Assembly (NCBI RefSeq): GCF_014851395.1
Contig: NW_024040817.1
Coordinates: forward strand, 20,600,485-20,664,484
DNA length: 64,000 bases
Source: Micropterus salmoides
Taxonomy: Eukaryota > Chordata > Actinopteri > Centrarchiformes > Centrarchidae
Direction of reading: 5' to 3'
Shown: positions 36,601 through 49,765 of the stretch, in pieces
Layout: every line of letters begins with the position of its first letter
How positions within the stretch are numbered: the stretch's first letter is position 1
Position numbers and translations under genes: made by a program
Notes under the pieces: generated by a model
What the model was told of the DNA's origin: nothing
The model's database searches: none
What the model saw: the letters and a program-made list of their open reading frames with translations, nothing else

Positions 36601-37220
36601 AATTCCCCACTGCAACAGGCACGGACTTAAAGGTTTGTGTCATCTATCTGTGGTTGATGGTGATTTTGATGAAGATGGCAGAAGTGTCCATCCTTAAAAA
36701 TGACCAGCAAGAGCAGGAATTTACAAGATGCTTTGATTCTTTTGTAGTTCAAATTAACAGCTACAATGCTCTATAAGTAATCATTTCAATAACTTGACCA
36801 ATAATGAAACACGTTTAAAACACACACACAAAGTCAGTGTTGACATACTTGTGAAAAAAAATCCCTATGATATTTTAAGCCATATAATTTAAAGGGAAAT
36901 CCACCAAAACCATACATTTGCATAAAAGCTTCCTGATGGCCTGTGGTGGTAAAATCAGTATCGATGAAATATACAAACATTATCCGGTGACGTGAAGTCA
37001 AATTGATGGTGGGTTTTGAATTTGAATTACACACTCAGGGACAAGTTGCCTTTTCCAGGCAACTGTCTGGATTTGCAACACTTATGTTATATAATCCCCC
37101 CCCCAAATGATCAGCTGATCAATATATCCAACTGTGTATTTTAATTCTCATGGTATTGTATCAAAATATTTTTTTTATAAAATGAAGTTTAATTAGTGCA
37201 TGAAATTAGTGATTCTCTTT

Positions 37221-40199
37221 TGGGATGGCAGTGGTTTGTTGGTTGGTCGGCCAGCACATGACTTTGGTTCAGACTGAAATATCTCAACAACTGTTATATG
37301 GATTGCCATGAGATATTCATGGTCCCCAGTGGATAAACTGTAATAACTTTAGTGATCCAACAACATTTCCCTTCCTTTACTTGTGATCCCTGAACCTTTT
37401 ATCGGGCGCCATCATCAGGCCTTGTTTTTATCCTCTCCATATTGTTTTCAGATACAGTGCAGGATGTAAATGTTAGTCCAAAAAGATTTGATTACTACTA
37501 CTACTCCCTAGCTCCTGCCTGACTTTTTGACTATAGGAGTAAGAAAATACTGTATGACTATAGTTGGCTGCATGCCAGCTATGTGGGACTCCTTACACAC
37601 ACTCTAAGTTCATGCTGATATTAATTTGAAGTGGCTTTGATATGATTTCATGTATAATATGGGCTACCACTGTACCATTTACTGCCATGCACCCACTGAT
37701 TGTTAGGCACTGACTAATTCCTGTAGGTTTCTTGTCTCCCTCCCTTTCCTGGAATGCTCTCCCTGCAGTGGTAATAGACATTAACCCTCAAATGTGTTAT
37801 CATTCTGGTTTAAACCCTGTGTAGTTTTACCATCGTGGGACCAATTGTGGTCTTGCATTCCAGAAGTGACAGGGTAGAAGGGATATAACTCACAATAGTG
37901 TGGGTTCCTGTTCTCAGGGATTAGTGCAAGTTCAATGTAGGTGCATTTGCCAACTTTTTTGTTTCCAAGTTGAAATATATGGTATTAGTGGTCCGCAGCT
38001 GTTTTTTCTTGACATTTGTTTAGCAGCTTGTTTTCACTAAAGCAGAGGAAGAGGATTCCTTTTCTGTGCTTCTTCCATTTTCCTCCTCCCCGAAATGTTT
38101 TACATATTAAGGGTATTCTTTGTTTCTATTGTAAAGTAAAATTTGTGTTTTGATTTAAATTTCCAGTGTTAATATGCAAAGATAAGAAGACTATATCTGA
38201 GTCTTTAAATGTGACGAAATGTGACGACTTTGAGGACAGTACAGTACGTCACCATTCTGTGAAACTTGGCTAGGATATGACCAAAGTCCTTATCGTCTCT
38301 GATATGACCCTGAGACTTTTGCCAAAATATGATCCTAACTTGGATATGAGCTTTGTTCTTCACCTGTATTGTGTGCCTAATTAGTCACACACATTGTTTT
38401 CTTGTAATCACTTGAAATAGAATAAAAGAGGTGAGTACCAAAGAATTAATCAGCTCGAGATACATCATTTCCTTTTTCCTTAAACATTCAAAGAAAAGCC
38501 ACCTTCCTCCACCAACTCCCATGTTTTCACAACTTTATTTCTTTCTTCATATTCTCCTTTCAGATACTTGCAATACTAATAGTTGCAACTACTTTCCATT
38601 TAATTCAGCATGGCAACGTGTATTCATTAGTGCTTTACTCCATAGGCTCTGTGACATGCTTGGTAATCAAAATATCTGCTACTATTTTTGATATGTAATT
38701 TTCCCTCCTGTCACTTGGGATTACTCATGGGGAATCAAACCGGAGAACTCCCAAACTGGTTTTTAAAAAAAAGCAGTAACCTGCATACAAATTGATGCTT
38801 TATCTGCTTTATGGGCGATGTTGTAAGAAAGGGTTTGTGTCCACTTTTGATCGGGGAGTGTTTCAGTACTTTCAGTGGACAATCTGAGACTTCAGAATAG
38901 CTCAGTGGTTTGCAGCGCGCCGTCTGAGGTCAATGGGAAGTGCCGATCCTGGACATTCTCTTAAAGAAACACTTTCAGTTTGACATGCAAAGTTTTGAGT
39001 TGTACATCTATTATAATTCTAGACCTTGAGGAGCATTAATTTATTGTGTGATTATTGTGCTCACTTTTCTCGTTTGAGGAAGAAAGTCTGCTGAGCTGGA
39101 AGAAGTGCTCTGAATCATTTCTTCTTTTTTTGTAACCAAAGTAATTCATTGTTTACCACAAATGTCCACATTATGCACACTATATCAACCACAGACAAAC
39201 CGTGCCTCTTTTATTGCAAATTAATTCCCTTGAAAATCCAATTATTATTCTTTCTAAAAAATGTAATAAACACTTATAAAGCAGCTTTGTACTGTTTTGT
39301 AACCTCTCAGTGCATGGCAAGATGTACACGCACATGTGTGTGTGTGTGTATTTGTAATGTTTACTTTACTTCTCTGTTTTGCTACTTTGCATTTTAAAAG
39401 GGGCTTAACACTAAGCAGCTTGGAAGGAATGCACATTATGATTTAGTGGTGCGCTCAGAAAACACATAAAGGAATGAGTTCCAAACTTTCAATCGAAATT
39501 GAAAATATCTGTCATCTGCTATATTTATAAAATAATGATTCAAACTAAAAATGTGTTCAAAGGAAAGATCAAATTAATAGCCGTACTGAGATTTCAATCA
39601 TATTGTGTGCTCTTTATTAGCAGCTGATCAAGTAATGAAGATCATGTGAAATAACTAACACAAAATAGTCTAAAGCAATTTTGTCAATATCATCTAAAAA
39701 CCTTTAGTGAAGCAGTTTTGGGGCCAAATATTATCAACTCTACAGTAAGCAAGTGTCACTCTTACTGCCATGACAATAAGGAGGTCCTTAAAGCTTGTTT
39801 CATTTTCCTCTTCTTGCTTTCTCGAAGGATCTTTGATAGGAGAAGTTAGCAAGATGTCAGCAGGTCAAAGGCAAAGACGCTGAGTCACGGACACTACCAT
39901 TGCTATCATGACAGACATTATTATTCATATGAGTTAAAACATTAAAACTTTATAACTCATCAATCAATGAACTGCTTTAACGTCATAGGATTAATGTTAA
40001 TTACATTCTTAGAAACATTATTCAACATTTGTATCAGTCCATCAGCTGACTTGCTCTTGCTCCGCAGTTTTGTTTCTGTCATGCTTCTACTGAAATTCTT
40101 ATGACTAGGAAAGGTGGGGATGACATTTTTTTACACGCCAACCCACCACCAGGGTTTATATGTTTCGTCTGCATGTGCAAATACATTAAGCAATCACAT
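37221..40199. other. Intergenic DNA right of the il6 pair
   Basis: No gene recognised. 37,240-37,460 is a minus-strand copy of the CATCATCAGG repeat. The rest is AT-rich with only short chance frames. Confidence 0.5.
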
Positions 40200-40914
40200 A
40201 GAATAGAATAGAATAGAAAAACTTTATTAATCCCCAATGGGGAAACTCAATTGCCACCAGCATATACCACACAACATACAGTATAAACAGAAAGGACAAC
40301 CAGTATGTACAAACAAGACAACATCAACAAAAAAAAATACAATGCACCCATTTAAAGCCTTGAGAACTCTGATTAGAGATGACAGGTTTTTAAAAATGTG
40401 ACCAGCTGAAAAGCTTAAAGACAAAAATCAGAAATATTCATTAAAAAATCGAATTGCTGTTGGAATAAAAGACCTTCTTGGCCGTTCAGTAGAACACCGA
40501 GGCATCTTAAGTCGGCCACTAAAGGAACTACTAAGTGTCTTAAGGACACACAGCCTTTTTAATCAACTTATTAATCCTATTTTTATCCTCTAAGGTAATG
40601 CTGCCTCCCCAGCAAAGCACAGAATAAAAAAGAACACTGGCTATAGTACCTTGGTAATAATAATAATCGGTATAAAGCAGATTACTGCTCACATCAAAGG
40701 ATCTTCCTTAGGAAAAATAGCTTTGACTGGGCCTTCTTAAAAACAATGTCTGTGTTTTTTTCCAGTTTAATTTACTGCCCAGGCAAACACCGATATATTT
40801 ATAGGACAAGACAAATTCGATTTGCTGATCTTTGATGATCACAGGAAGAACCTCCTCCTTCTTCCTCCTAAAGTCAATACATTTCAACATTTAGTTGAAA
40901 AAAGTTTGACTCAC

Positions 40915-41038
40915 GATGGACTGGCGTCCTGTCCAGGGTGTACCCCGGCCTTCGCCCGATGTCAGCTGGGATTGGCTCCAGCCCCCCCACGACCCTGTAC
41001 GCAGGATAAGCGGTTGACGATGGATGGATGGATGGAAC
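40915..41038 (+). mobile_element. Short retroposon tail with (ATGG)n, inside the LINE
   Basis: 124 bp with the common fish words GGACTGGCGTCCTGTCCAGG and GGATAAGCGGTTGACGATGG and a GGATGGATGG tail. It is flanked by exact 10-bp copies of TTTGACTCAC (40905-40914 and 41039-41048), the mark of target-primed insertion. It breaks the reverse transcriptase part of the surrounding LINE. Confidence 0.85.
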
Positions 41039-41891
41039 TTTGACTCACACCAATTCACAAAGGAGGCAATTTCATTTTTATAGGCCTGGTCATCACCACG
41101 ATTAAGAAGACCAACAAGGGCAGCGTTAATCCGAAAATTTCTGAATGTGGCAAGATGCCTCACTATGCCTGTAGTCAGAAGAGTAGAGTAGTGTGAATAA
41201 AAAAGGGGATAAAACTGTGCCCTATGGTGCTCCTGTTTTAGTTAGAATATTGTCAGATATTTTGTTATCAAATCTGACAAACTGGGGACATAACAAGAGG
41301 TAGCCTAGTCTAAAATCCAAGCAATAGTGGTGTTGTGTAATTTAAAATTAATTACTTTTTGGGCTAAAATGTGTGGTTGAATAGTGTTAAACGCACTACA
41401 AAAATCAATCAGATGTTTCCATATCACTGGAATTTGTGATGACGATAGACACAACGAAAAAATTGTGTGCAGTACTGAGCACAACTGGTCGGCACAGACT
41501 TTCAGGGTGCGGGGTTGGACAATATCCGGCCCGGCTGCTTTATTATGTTTGTGGAGCTCCAGCTGCTGTTGGACCCCATCATCAGTAATAGTGATCTCTC
41601 GCTGACCACATGATGCCAGAGATGAAAGAATGCTCTTATGAGTTTACAAGGAATGACGGACTCAACACAATAATTAATGTAGCAGGTGACTTTGTCAGTG
41701 ATGCTGTCAATATTATTGTCATTAATATCGTTTTCAAAAAAGACAGCCCAGTCAGTGCATTCAAAGCACCCTCTTAGCAATTCACAGGCGTCATCTGACC
41801 ACACCCGCACACTCCTGCTCCTTTAACCGGCTGCCTCCGCGCCACAGGTGAGTATCTGGTCAAAAATATTAAATTATGGTCCGAATGCCCA

Positions 41892-42351
41892 TGTGGTGTC
41901 CGAACGATAATGCTGCGATGATGTGTTGAGAAGAAATCCGCTTGACACTGTTCTTGATTATAAAAGTTTATTACATCAAGGAATTCAGCATCAATTACAA
42001 GCTCTGCAGCAGCTTGGAGAGTGACCCAGCCCGATGACCACTCTGTCTCTCTGTACATCGAACACAGGTTATATAGGACATGTTTAGGTCTCTGCTAAAC
42101 ACCATATAAGGGCACAGTGCTGTAGAATAAGTGTAACCATCTGTTAGACACCACAGAAGGGTACAGTCCCTTCATTCACACTAATCTCTTCTTCCCCTAA
42201 CACTGGGTCAGAAGTCAAATTCTATAGGAGGGTTCACTCTTTGTACATCCATCAATCATTACTTCCCCATAAGGGTTCACTGTCCCTCTCCCCAGCTGCA
42301 GAGCATTATGTTAAACTGTAATGGTCAAATGCACATATGTTATACACCACA
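41892..42351 (-). mobile_element. Solo LTR inside the LINE endonuclease region
   Basis: 460 bp bounded by TGTGGTGT (41892-41899) and its complement ACACCACA (42344-42351), with 4-bp target copies CCCA at 41888-41891 and 42352-42355. Read on the minus strand it has a TATATAA box (42069-42075) about 100 nt before AATAAA (41967-41972), in the order expected of U3 and R. No internal retroelement genes are present, so it is a solo LTR. The superfamily is not determined. Confidence 0.75.
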
Positions 42352-42653
42352 CCCATAATAAAAAAAAAAGAAGGTCTGGTAGCATCTTTGATAAAAAGCT
42401 CTCCTTAATGTTCGTATAGAACAGATCAATAGTTTTGTCACCCTGCGTAGGACATGTCACCATTTGTTTAAAGGACGGGGGCGAGTATGAGAGTGAGCAG
42501 TGATTAAAATCCCCATTAATAATAACCAGAGCATCTGGGGAGGAACGTTGCAAGTCATGTGTTACTCTCGAAATTATATCAGTGGCTAGCTTCCCATTAC
42601 CCGATGGAGGAATATACACAACAAGTACAACATTAGAAAACTCCCTGGGAATG

Positions 42654-43375
42654 TAGGGAAGACCGGGTATGGTTGTAACACTTTTTGCTTCAGTAACTAT
42701 AACTCACTGAATTAAAAAAAAAATGTTTCTCTCTTGCTGTAAAAGACTTTGTCTGATGACTCACGTGCATGGACAGTATGTGTATGTAAATTTATCTATG
42801 GAATAAACTTACTTAAAAGTATACTTAATAAATACTACTAAAATGTAATTAATTAAAGAAGGTCTCTAGGTCTAACTAAAAAGACGTGTGTGTCAATGTG
42901 TGTATATTCTTATTCAGAGTCACAGTCAGTGCTGGAAAATATCAAAATCATGAAATTACCTAGTTTTATGTATAGTGGATGGTTGTAACCCATTTTAAAT
43001 AAGTGTTACAACCCACCCCACCCCTGTCAGCCAGTGTTTAGCTAGCTGTATTACCATAGTGGTTTGAAATTAGAAAGGAAAAAATGCATCACGTGTTGCC
43101 TAAGAAACTACATTTCAATCTAATATAAGTCAAACAATTCTATCTGCAATAGTACAGATACTAAACAAAAAATGGTCTTGGTCAAAAACTTATCAAATCA
43201 GTTTTTTCTCTAGGCTATATATTCTGAATGTACCTGTTTCCAGACTTGATAACTGCAATGCCCGATCAGGGAGGAAGCAGGTAAATACTGAAATGATCAC
43301 CTATCTTATCTCTATTTGGTGGAATTGGTGTTGTTACAACTCTCCCCATGTTACAACCGTACCCGGTCTCCCCTA
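42654..43375. mobile_element. Non-autonomous DNA transposon with long TIRs, TA target
   Basis: The left end TAGGGAAGACCGGGTA and the right end (complement TAGGGGAGACCGGGTA) continue into GGTTGTAAC-type inverted repeats. The element has no transposase. Removing it together with one TA restores the LINE frame exactly: codons for RPYYIPREF run across the junction. That fixes the target as TA, as for Tc1/mariner-class elements. Confidence 0.8.
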
Positions 43376-43535
43376 ATATGGTCGGCAGCTCACCGCAAGC
43401 AGCTCAATGTTTCTGCTGCACACTTTCTCTTTCACCGTGACTTGGGTAGGGAGACACCACCTTTCATTCACATAGATGCCTCCTCCCGATTTCTTCCCAC
43501 ACATCGCTGGATCTCTGTCCATTCTGTGCAGTGAA

Positions 43536-44289
43536 AATCCATCCATACCTTCACGTGTTTATTGCTTTGACTTAATATTGCACATAGTCATCTATAACCT
43601 ATTTCCACATGTATGGTGAAGGGATGCATCCATTAAGTTTCCCACTTGGTCTTTCCTTCAAATCTCCAATTTCTTCAAGGACCTTAATAACACTTAGATC
43701 CTCCTTTTGTTCTTTCATTATCAATGATTCTCAAATTATAGGGAAATTCAGTTCACTTTTCCCATTGTGTTAGTTGTACTATGAACATTGTACAAAAATA
43801 AACTAGTCAGTGCCATCAAGTTGAATGTGTATGTTACAATAGTTTTGCATTCACCATAAATACTCCTCGCACGAATATTATAACATTCATGGTGATGACA
43901 GTATCTATTTTTCTACAAGTATTATTGTTACTTAACATTTAAATTAATGAAGTATAAAATTATTGCCTCTTGAATCTCGTGTGAGGTCACATGTTGTGTT
44001 CACTATGATATTTCCTATGTTAATCTATTGATGTATAAGGTAAGAGCAAGATTTCAGAAAATGTATGTCTATGAATGCATTTGACTGTTTATTTTTTGGT
44101 TTACATATATCAGAGACCTCTCTGGGACGATATATTATTGTTACTATAGAGAGTGTTGCCTTATTTCATGTGTAAGTGTGTGATTTGTGCAGCTAAACAA
44201 GTCACCTCCTCCAAAAGATGACTTCTCAGTATGTAACACCATTTTCCTGATGAAGGTCTAGCACCAAAACGTTGCCAGCTTATAAATAT
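43536..44289. other. Intergenic, no gene seen
   Basis: AT-rich DNA with no coding frame. A word near 44,251 (GATGAAGGTCTAGCACC) resembles ends of some fish retroposons but is too short to classify. Confidence 0.4.
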
Positions 44290-44990
44290 ATTTTTTGCAG
44301 ACAGTGTGCAGGTGTTTCTTTGCAAGGTCTTTCAAAATCAACAGTACATAATATTGTGAAAAGATTCAGGGAATTTGGAGAAATCTGCGTGGCAAACCAC
44401 TGTTGAATGTTCGAGCCCTCAGGTGGCACTGCCTTAGAAAGCGGTCTAAGGCAAAAGCTTCTGTGACAAATATAGCCACACGGGCTCGGTTGTACCGTTG
44501 TCACTTAACGCAGTCTGTCGCTGCATCCATAAATACAACCTGAAACTCTATTTTGCAAGGACGAAGCCATACATTTATTGTATGCAGAAACGCAAAAGAC
44601 AGTGGAACTGTGTGCTGTGGTCAGATAAGTCTACATTTCAGCTTGTTTTCAGGAAAAAACAAAAAGATGAAAAAGACCATCCAGATTGTTATCAGCAAAA
44701 AGTGTAAAGGCCAGCCTGAATCACACAATGGCGACCACAGACTGTTGAGCAACTGAAATTTTGTATCAAGCAAGAATAGACAAAAATTCCATTTGCAAAA
44801 CTGGCGCAATTAGTATCTTCACTTCCCAAATGATTAGAAAGTGTTATTAAAAGGAAAAGGGATGTAACACAATGGTAATCATGCCTCTGTCCCAATTTTT
44901 GTTGAGTGAGCTACAGGCATGAAATTATAACTTCAAATTTACAAATTACAATATACAACAACTGATCAGTAAAACTATTGCCAATCTTTT
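44290..44990 (+). mobile_element. Tc1-like transposon relic
   Basis: The plus strand has degraded transposase: GLSKSTVHNIVKRFREFG near 44,320-44,375, then NVRALRWHCLRK, and VLWSDKSTFQLVF near 44,615-44,655, which holds the first aspartate of the DDE triad. The downstream part (44,700-44,910) with CTGTCCCAATTTTTGTTGAG is a typical 3' portion of such elements. Stops and frameshifts make it inactive. Confidence 0.7.
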
Positions 44991-46519
44991 TTTTGTACAC
45001 TTTTGTCAGAAAATGTTCATGTTACTTATTTTTTTATTTTTATTTTTTTGATATTTCTGGGGTCTTATTTTGCCTTTATTTTGAAAGGACAGTGGATAGT
45101 GAGCGGCAAGAGGGAGAGAGATGGGGAGTGACACTTTGTACATGGGGTCACTACCAACTGAGCTAACTGCACAACACAGATCTTTGTTTTTATTGCATTT
45201 TGGAAAATATCTTAACTTTTCTGGAAATTAACATTTCATTATATCTTTGGTAAATAATAAATAGAACAAAAATACACAAAAATTCACACATAGAAAAAGT
45301 GGAGTTGGTAGTATGGATAAAAACTTTTATCACAATTTATACAATATTATGATATTGTACAGCACATTTTGAAAGAATTAATTTGAGAAACCAATTACAA
45401 TGGACTAGATATCCATTGCATTCCATTTTTTATAAATAATGAATGAATTTGTCTTTTTTTGGTTCCTTTTGATAATGCCTTTGCCTAATTATAATGTTAT
45501 TTGCAATGCAATAGTGATGCTGTGCAATCAACCAGAAATTTGACTTGTGCATAGTTTTATCCCCTTGTAATAAAATGGATGGAAGACTCGGATGTATCCT
45601 GTTATCAAAATACATCTGGGCAAGACAAAAATGAAGGTCAGTGCAATCATTAAAAACTATTGTTGTATTGTACAGTTGCACATACCTCTCTGTGGTTGAA
45701 AGTGGAGCTGGAGGATTGAATCCCAAAGTGTTTCACAAAGGTTTCCCACAGGACCAAAACAGTGCTTTATGGTTTTCTGTGCTCAGAGAAACCTTTACAG
45801 ATAAAGGACTCTGTGTGCAGTATGTGAGCACTGGCTTCTCTCTCAGCTCTCTACTACCTGCCCCCAGGTGTTCTTTTGTGCACTACAGTGTCTGATCTTA
45901 AAAGCCCTGAATTGTGCAATGCCTGCGCCCCAGTCACATGCCTTTGAAATCACTAGGGTATTCAAGGTTTGCACTAAATGATGTGATAGCTAATGAGGTT
46001 GGAATAAATGATACTGAACTTATGTTCAGTCTGCAGTTCACCATGGTCACTGCTAGATGGCACTCACACAGCATCTATGATGAGAGGTACATTCAGTCCA
46101 CTCTGAAAAGGTGACATCCTGAGGAAACAGTATGGAAAGGACTGTTCTGTGCTTTGCCCATGCGCTACAGCAATAATTTATGACCTTCACATTGAACAGA
46201 AATTGCTTGCCTTCGTGGAAATGTAATTGTGTGTTTGGGCTTGAGTTTGAATTTATGTTCTGTTATGAGTCTGAGTATGATGTACATGTACGAATTATTG
46301 TGGAGTATGTGATGTATTTATCATCTAATGGCTTTTTAATTGTCTCAGCAGGAAAGGATCACCCTGAAGTCCATTAAAAATTTTTACCATATGTGTTTGA
46401 AACCAAAAATACTCAAGTCTTATCTCATATGTTGCCCCTAGTGCACGTTCATTTTGACTTCATACACTGCAATGTACATGTCAGTGTTTTGAAGGTATAA
46501 ACTGACCCTATATCCAGAT
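44991..46519. other. Intergenic, no gene seen
   Basis: The open frames at 45,641-45,895, 45,914-46,114 and 46,180-46,377 show no domain, start context or splice pattern that I can support. Confidence 0.4.
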
Positions 46520-46733
46520 TGAGTTAAACAAGACTAAAAGTCTACTGCCATGCTAGCGTCTCTGTGAGGCATTACAGTGGTGCTTTGAGCTAGATGCTAG
46601 AGTTAGAGTGCTAACACAATCACAGTGCTAACATTTTGATGCTCAGAAGGTATAAAGCTAGAAATGTTCACCATCTATGTTTGCTAATTAGCATTGAACA
46701 CAACGTACAGCTGAGGCAGATGGGAATGTCATT

Positions 46734-49700
46734 TACAGTTTTTTTCAATTGCTAACAAGCGTTTACCTTTACTTAAGATCCTTCTTCAGCCAAGTAGCAC
46801 ATTTTCTGCCCAAAACCATATTTTCTCCATTAAATACCAATGTAATTGTTTCCTTTTACTGTAAACCACCCTAAATATTTGGCTTGAGGGTCGAATGTGT
46901 GCATTTTTGGCAGCAAACTATGAAAAAGTGAATGAGTCATCTTGACTTTACAGAATGTACAGTAGGAAAAAAATGTAAGAGACAGAATTGCAGAAGTAAA
47001 AGCTTTAGTAGCAACATGAAATTGATCGAAAATAATCTAACCTATGTGGCTTTTGGTGCAAGATGTGTAAAATTACTGTTAAATACACAATTACATTGAA
47101 ACAAAAAAAGGCACAGAAGGGAAAGAAACAAAAATACACAGTCCCGTTCTAATCCATGCAATCTTCAGCATTTAGTCACATGTTTTCATCCACATCCCAT
47201 CTAATGTCGTCTCTTGCAGCCGGCAACCATTGCATCCAGTAAAGACATCTGGTCATGTGACTGATGATCATACACTTTCCACCTCCAGGAAGAAAAATAT
47301 TCCTCAAGGTATGTAATCTGTGGTTTTCAGTAGTGTCTGTGCAGGATGATGGTTGCATGAATGTATATGGGTGAAGGTGTTTTAGTAGGCAAAAACAAGG
47401 TAAATACCACAAGAGTAAGGGGGAAGGAAAAGGGAAACCATTCTTGGATGGCCGTAAACCAGTTTGTGATTGCATGTGCACGGTGAAATGTTACATTGTC
47501 CCATGCAATCACAAATGTCCTCATGTTTCCTCCAACCTACAACCACCAACGACTCTCATTAGTCGTCAGTCGTTAGTGGTGGTCATCTAAAAACTAAAGG
47601 AGTCGCTCAGTGTTGTAGGGACCACTCTGGCTTTTTTGCCTGGTTAAACCCTGCCTCATCTACATACATATTTCCATGTGGGGTTTAATTAGCCCCAAAC
47701 TTCATGACTCTCTGAGAGAAATCCAACAAAGCATCAGTACTTTAACTCATGTTTATGTAGACAGAGATGCTCACAAGTCTTTGAGCTAGAGTCCAAGTCA
47801 AGTTTCAAGTCCCTGAGCTAGAGTCCAAGTCAAGTCTCAAGTCACTGAGTTTGAGTCCAAGTAAAGTCTCAAGTTGCTCGTTGTTATAATGTTGTTGTAT
47901 CACCTGCTGAGTTCAAACCAGGCTGCTTATAAAACTGCATAGCTATAAGGAATTCTGTAACTGTAACCAGTTTTTCAGACCACAACCATGTAATGTGCAA
48001 TGCAACTTATGACAGCTTACTGTAAGTCAACACCAACCGCAGGCTCTCAAACCCAGTGTAACGTTAACTTAATTTGCGTTCAGCCCTTCTTTTGGCCTTG
48101 TTGTATGAAGTTTTAAAGCCAAAGGTTATGATGAATGGCTCAGCAGCTGCCAGTGTTTGTTGTCCTCTCTCACGTGTGGCCACGTGCAGCAGATACATAG
48201 TATGTGTTACCTAGGTAGGTTATAGGTAGTGTTGTAGTCAAGACCACCCAAAGCGAGACCAAGTCAAGACCAAGACCGAGGGAGACCAAGTGAAGACCAA
48301 GACCAGTTCACCACATGACATGACACACAATAAAATGTGGAACGAGATCATAGGTATTTCTCAAATTGATCTGAAAGATCCACATTCCCATTAAAACACC
48401 CACGTTCAAACACTAAGAGCTGAAATCAACATAAGTATCTTTATTCAACACTCCTTTTCCATGCTTACCTTCGTGTGTAGGGGTGGCTGTCATTAATGGC
48501 AACATCACATTTTTATTAGGGTTATTGGTTGCATTTGAAGAAATATGTTTTACATCCAATCAAAGTTGGGATGTTACCAAATAATTCAGACAATGCAGAA
48601 GCAATTTATTTATATTCCCAAAGTTATGGTCTTGATTGGTCTTGAAATAAAATCCAGAGTCCTCAATGTCCGAGACCTCGAGTCCGAGTCAAGTCTGAAT
48701 TCTTTTGAAGACAAGTCTGAAGTCACTGTGTGTGAGACTTAAGTCAGACTTGAGTCCGAGTCTCAAACTCGTGTCCCCATCTCTGCATGTAGAGCAACAA
48801 ATTATAAAACTCACTTTAGAACAAGACATCAGATAGATAACATACCTGGACGTATTTGTGCCTGATTTTCTTGACCCCTTAACTGTTCCTTTTTATAAGG
48901 AACTGTGTAGCTTACAACTGTTTCATTCAACAACTGCTTTCCACATTGTGAAATACAAGGTTGTCCTGATTCTGGTCTAAATGTTTCTCGGTTTTATTGC
49001 ATTATCAGCAATGACCAATCCTACAGTGGCATGCTCTTGGTCTTCACTGAAGAGTTTTCCCTGGGGGAAGACCCAGAGGTAGGAAGAAGCTACGTCCCAG
49101 AGGAACAAAAACACAACATACTGGTTTTACATTGGGCCTACAGTTACTGTGACAGATAGCAACATTTCTTTAATGATAGAGGAAGCCCTTGTGAAATGCA
49201 TTGCTTACCTGTTGGTTTGTTGGAAATTCCGGATAAAGACACATCTGTCTGAGATTAGGCTGGACTCTTTCACCAGACTCTCCCAGTAATATACCATGGT
49301 TTATCACATTCTCTATGATGGTTGCTCTTTCACCAGTGACAACAGCTCTCCCTTGAACACCACCACACATTATTACTCCTCTCGCCGGTACCTATCCTTC
49401 TTCTTGGTCATGGTCCAACTTACTCCTCTCCCTGGTTCAGCTAATCTTCTACCTGGCCCAACTATTGCTCTCCCTTGTCTGGACATTCATCTTACTTTCG
49501 CTCCTCTTCTGTGTTGTTCTGCATCCACATCGGATAAACTCAAGTCCCTTTTCACTGCATTGTGTATGTAATTGAAAGAACTTCAACACCTGGCTATGTC
49601 TATGATTGAGAATGGAATTAGCTGTGGCTCTGTAGAAACAACATGACTTGTGTTAATGGTATGGTCCTGAACAGACAGATGTAAGCTAATTGTGTTTACA

Positions 49701-49765
49701 TATTTTTAATACGTGAATACAGATTGGACAAAAGGATGTTAGCGATTATATAAAATTGCAGTTTA
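46734..49765 (-). mobile_element. Tc1/mariner-like (DDE) transposon relic inside the host repeat
   Basis: Minus-strand transposase pieces: an N-terminal region GERVQPNLRQ (about 49,240-49,270), YVDEAGFN-like codons near 47,660-47,700, VIAWDNVTFHRAHAITNWF at 47,450-47,515, and the C-terminus DDIRWDVDENM at 47,176-47,210. The left end TACAGTTTTTTTCAATTGCT and the right end (complement TAAACTGCAATTTTATATAA) both start with TA. Frames are broken in several places, and a second transposon sits inside. Confidence 0.7.
47762..48785. mobile_element. Non-autonomous hAT-type element inside the Tc1-like relic
   Basis: 1,024 bp with ends CAGAGATG and CATCTCTG. The 8-bp target copies TATGTAGA (47754-47761) and CATGTAGA (48786-48793) differ at one base. 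Internally it is built of GAGTCCAAGTCAAG-like words and has no transposase frame. Confidence 0.8.

Larger units (their letters stand above)
33810..37220 (-). repeat. Tandem duplication unit B, carrying il6 copy 2
   Basis: The partner of unit A, colinear over its length including 3'UTR, introns and about 600 bp upstream of the promoter. Small indels separate the units throughout, so the duplication is not recent. Confidence 0.85.
40200..43535 (-). mobile_element. Dead CR1/L2-type LINE, cut by three later insertions
   Basis: The minus strand carries fragments of one non-LTR retrotransposon protein. The endonuclease part is 43,530-43,376 and 42,653-42,352, with VVYIPPSGN and INGDFNH, then after a gap GHSDHNLIFLTRY (to about 41,830). 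A linker follows with RGCFECTDWAVFFE. Reverse transcriptase pieces lie between about 41,500 and 40,700, including GAPQGTVLSPFLFTLY-like codons (around 41,190-41,250, frame broken) and YKYIGVCLGSKLNW near 40,790. The 3' end has ACTTTATTAATCCCC and a GAATA-type tail at 40,200. Frameshifts and stops are frequent, so it is inactive. The clade name is a judgement from motifs. Confidence 0.8.

Noticed and set aside
36154..36615. A 153-residue uninterrupted il6 copy 2 frame
   Set aside because: It is exon 2 read through both neighbouring introns; the splice sites at 36193 and 36371 match copy 1, so the spliced model is preferred.
45641..45895. Possible exon with MQSLKTIVVLYSCTYLSVVES
   Set aside because: No splice sites in phase and no family recognised; treated as chance.
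47540..47582. Imperfect hairpin ACCACCAACGACT ... AGTGGTGGT
   Set aside because: The arms are imperfect and the sequence lies in transposase-relic coding sequence; not distinct enough to report as a structure.
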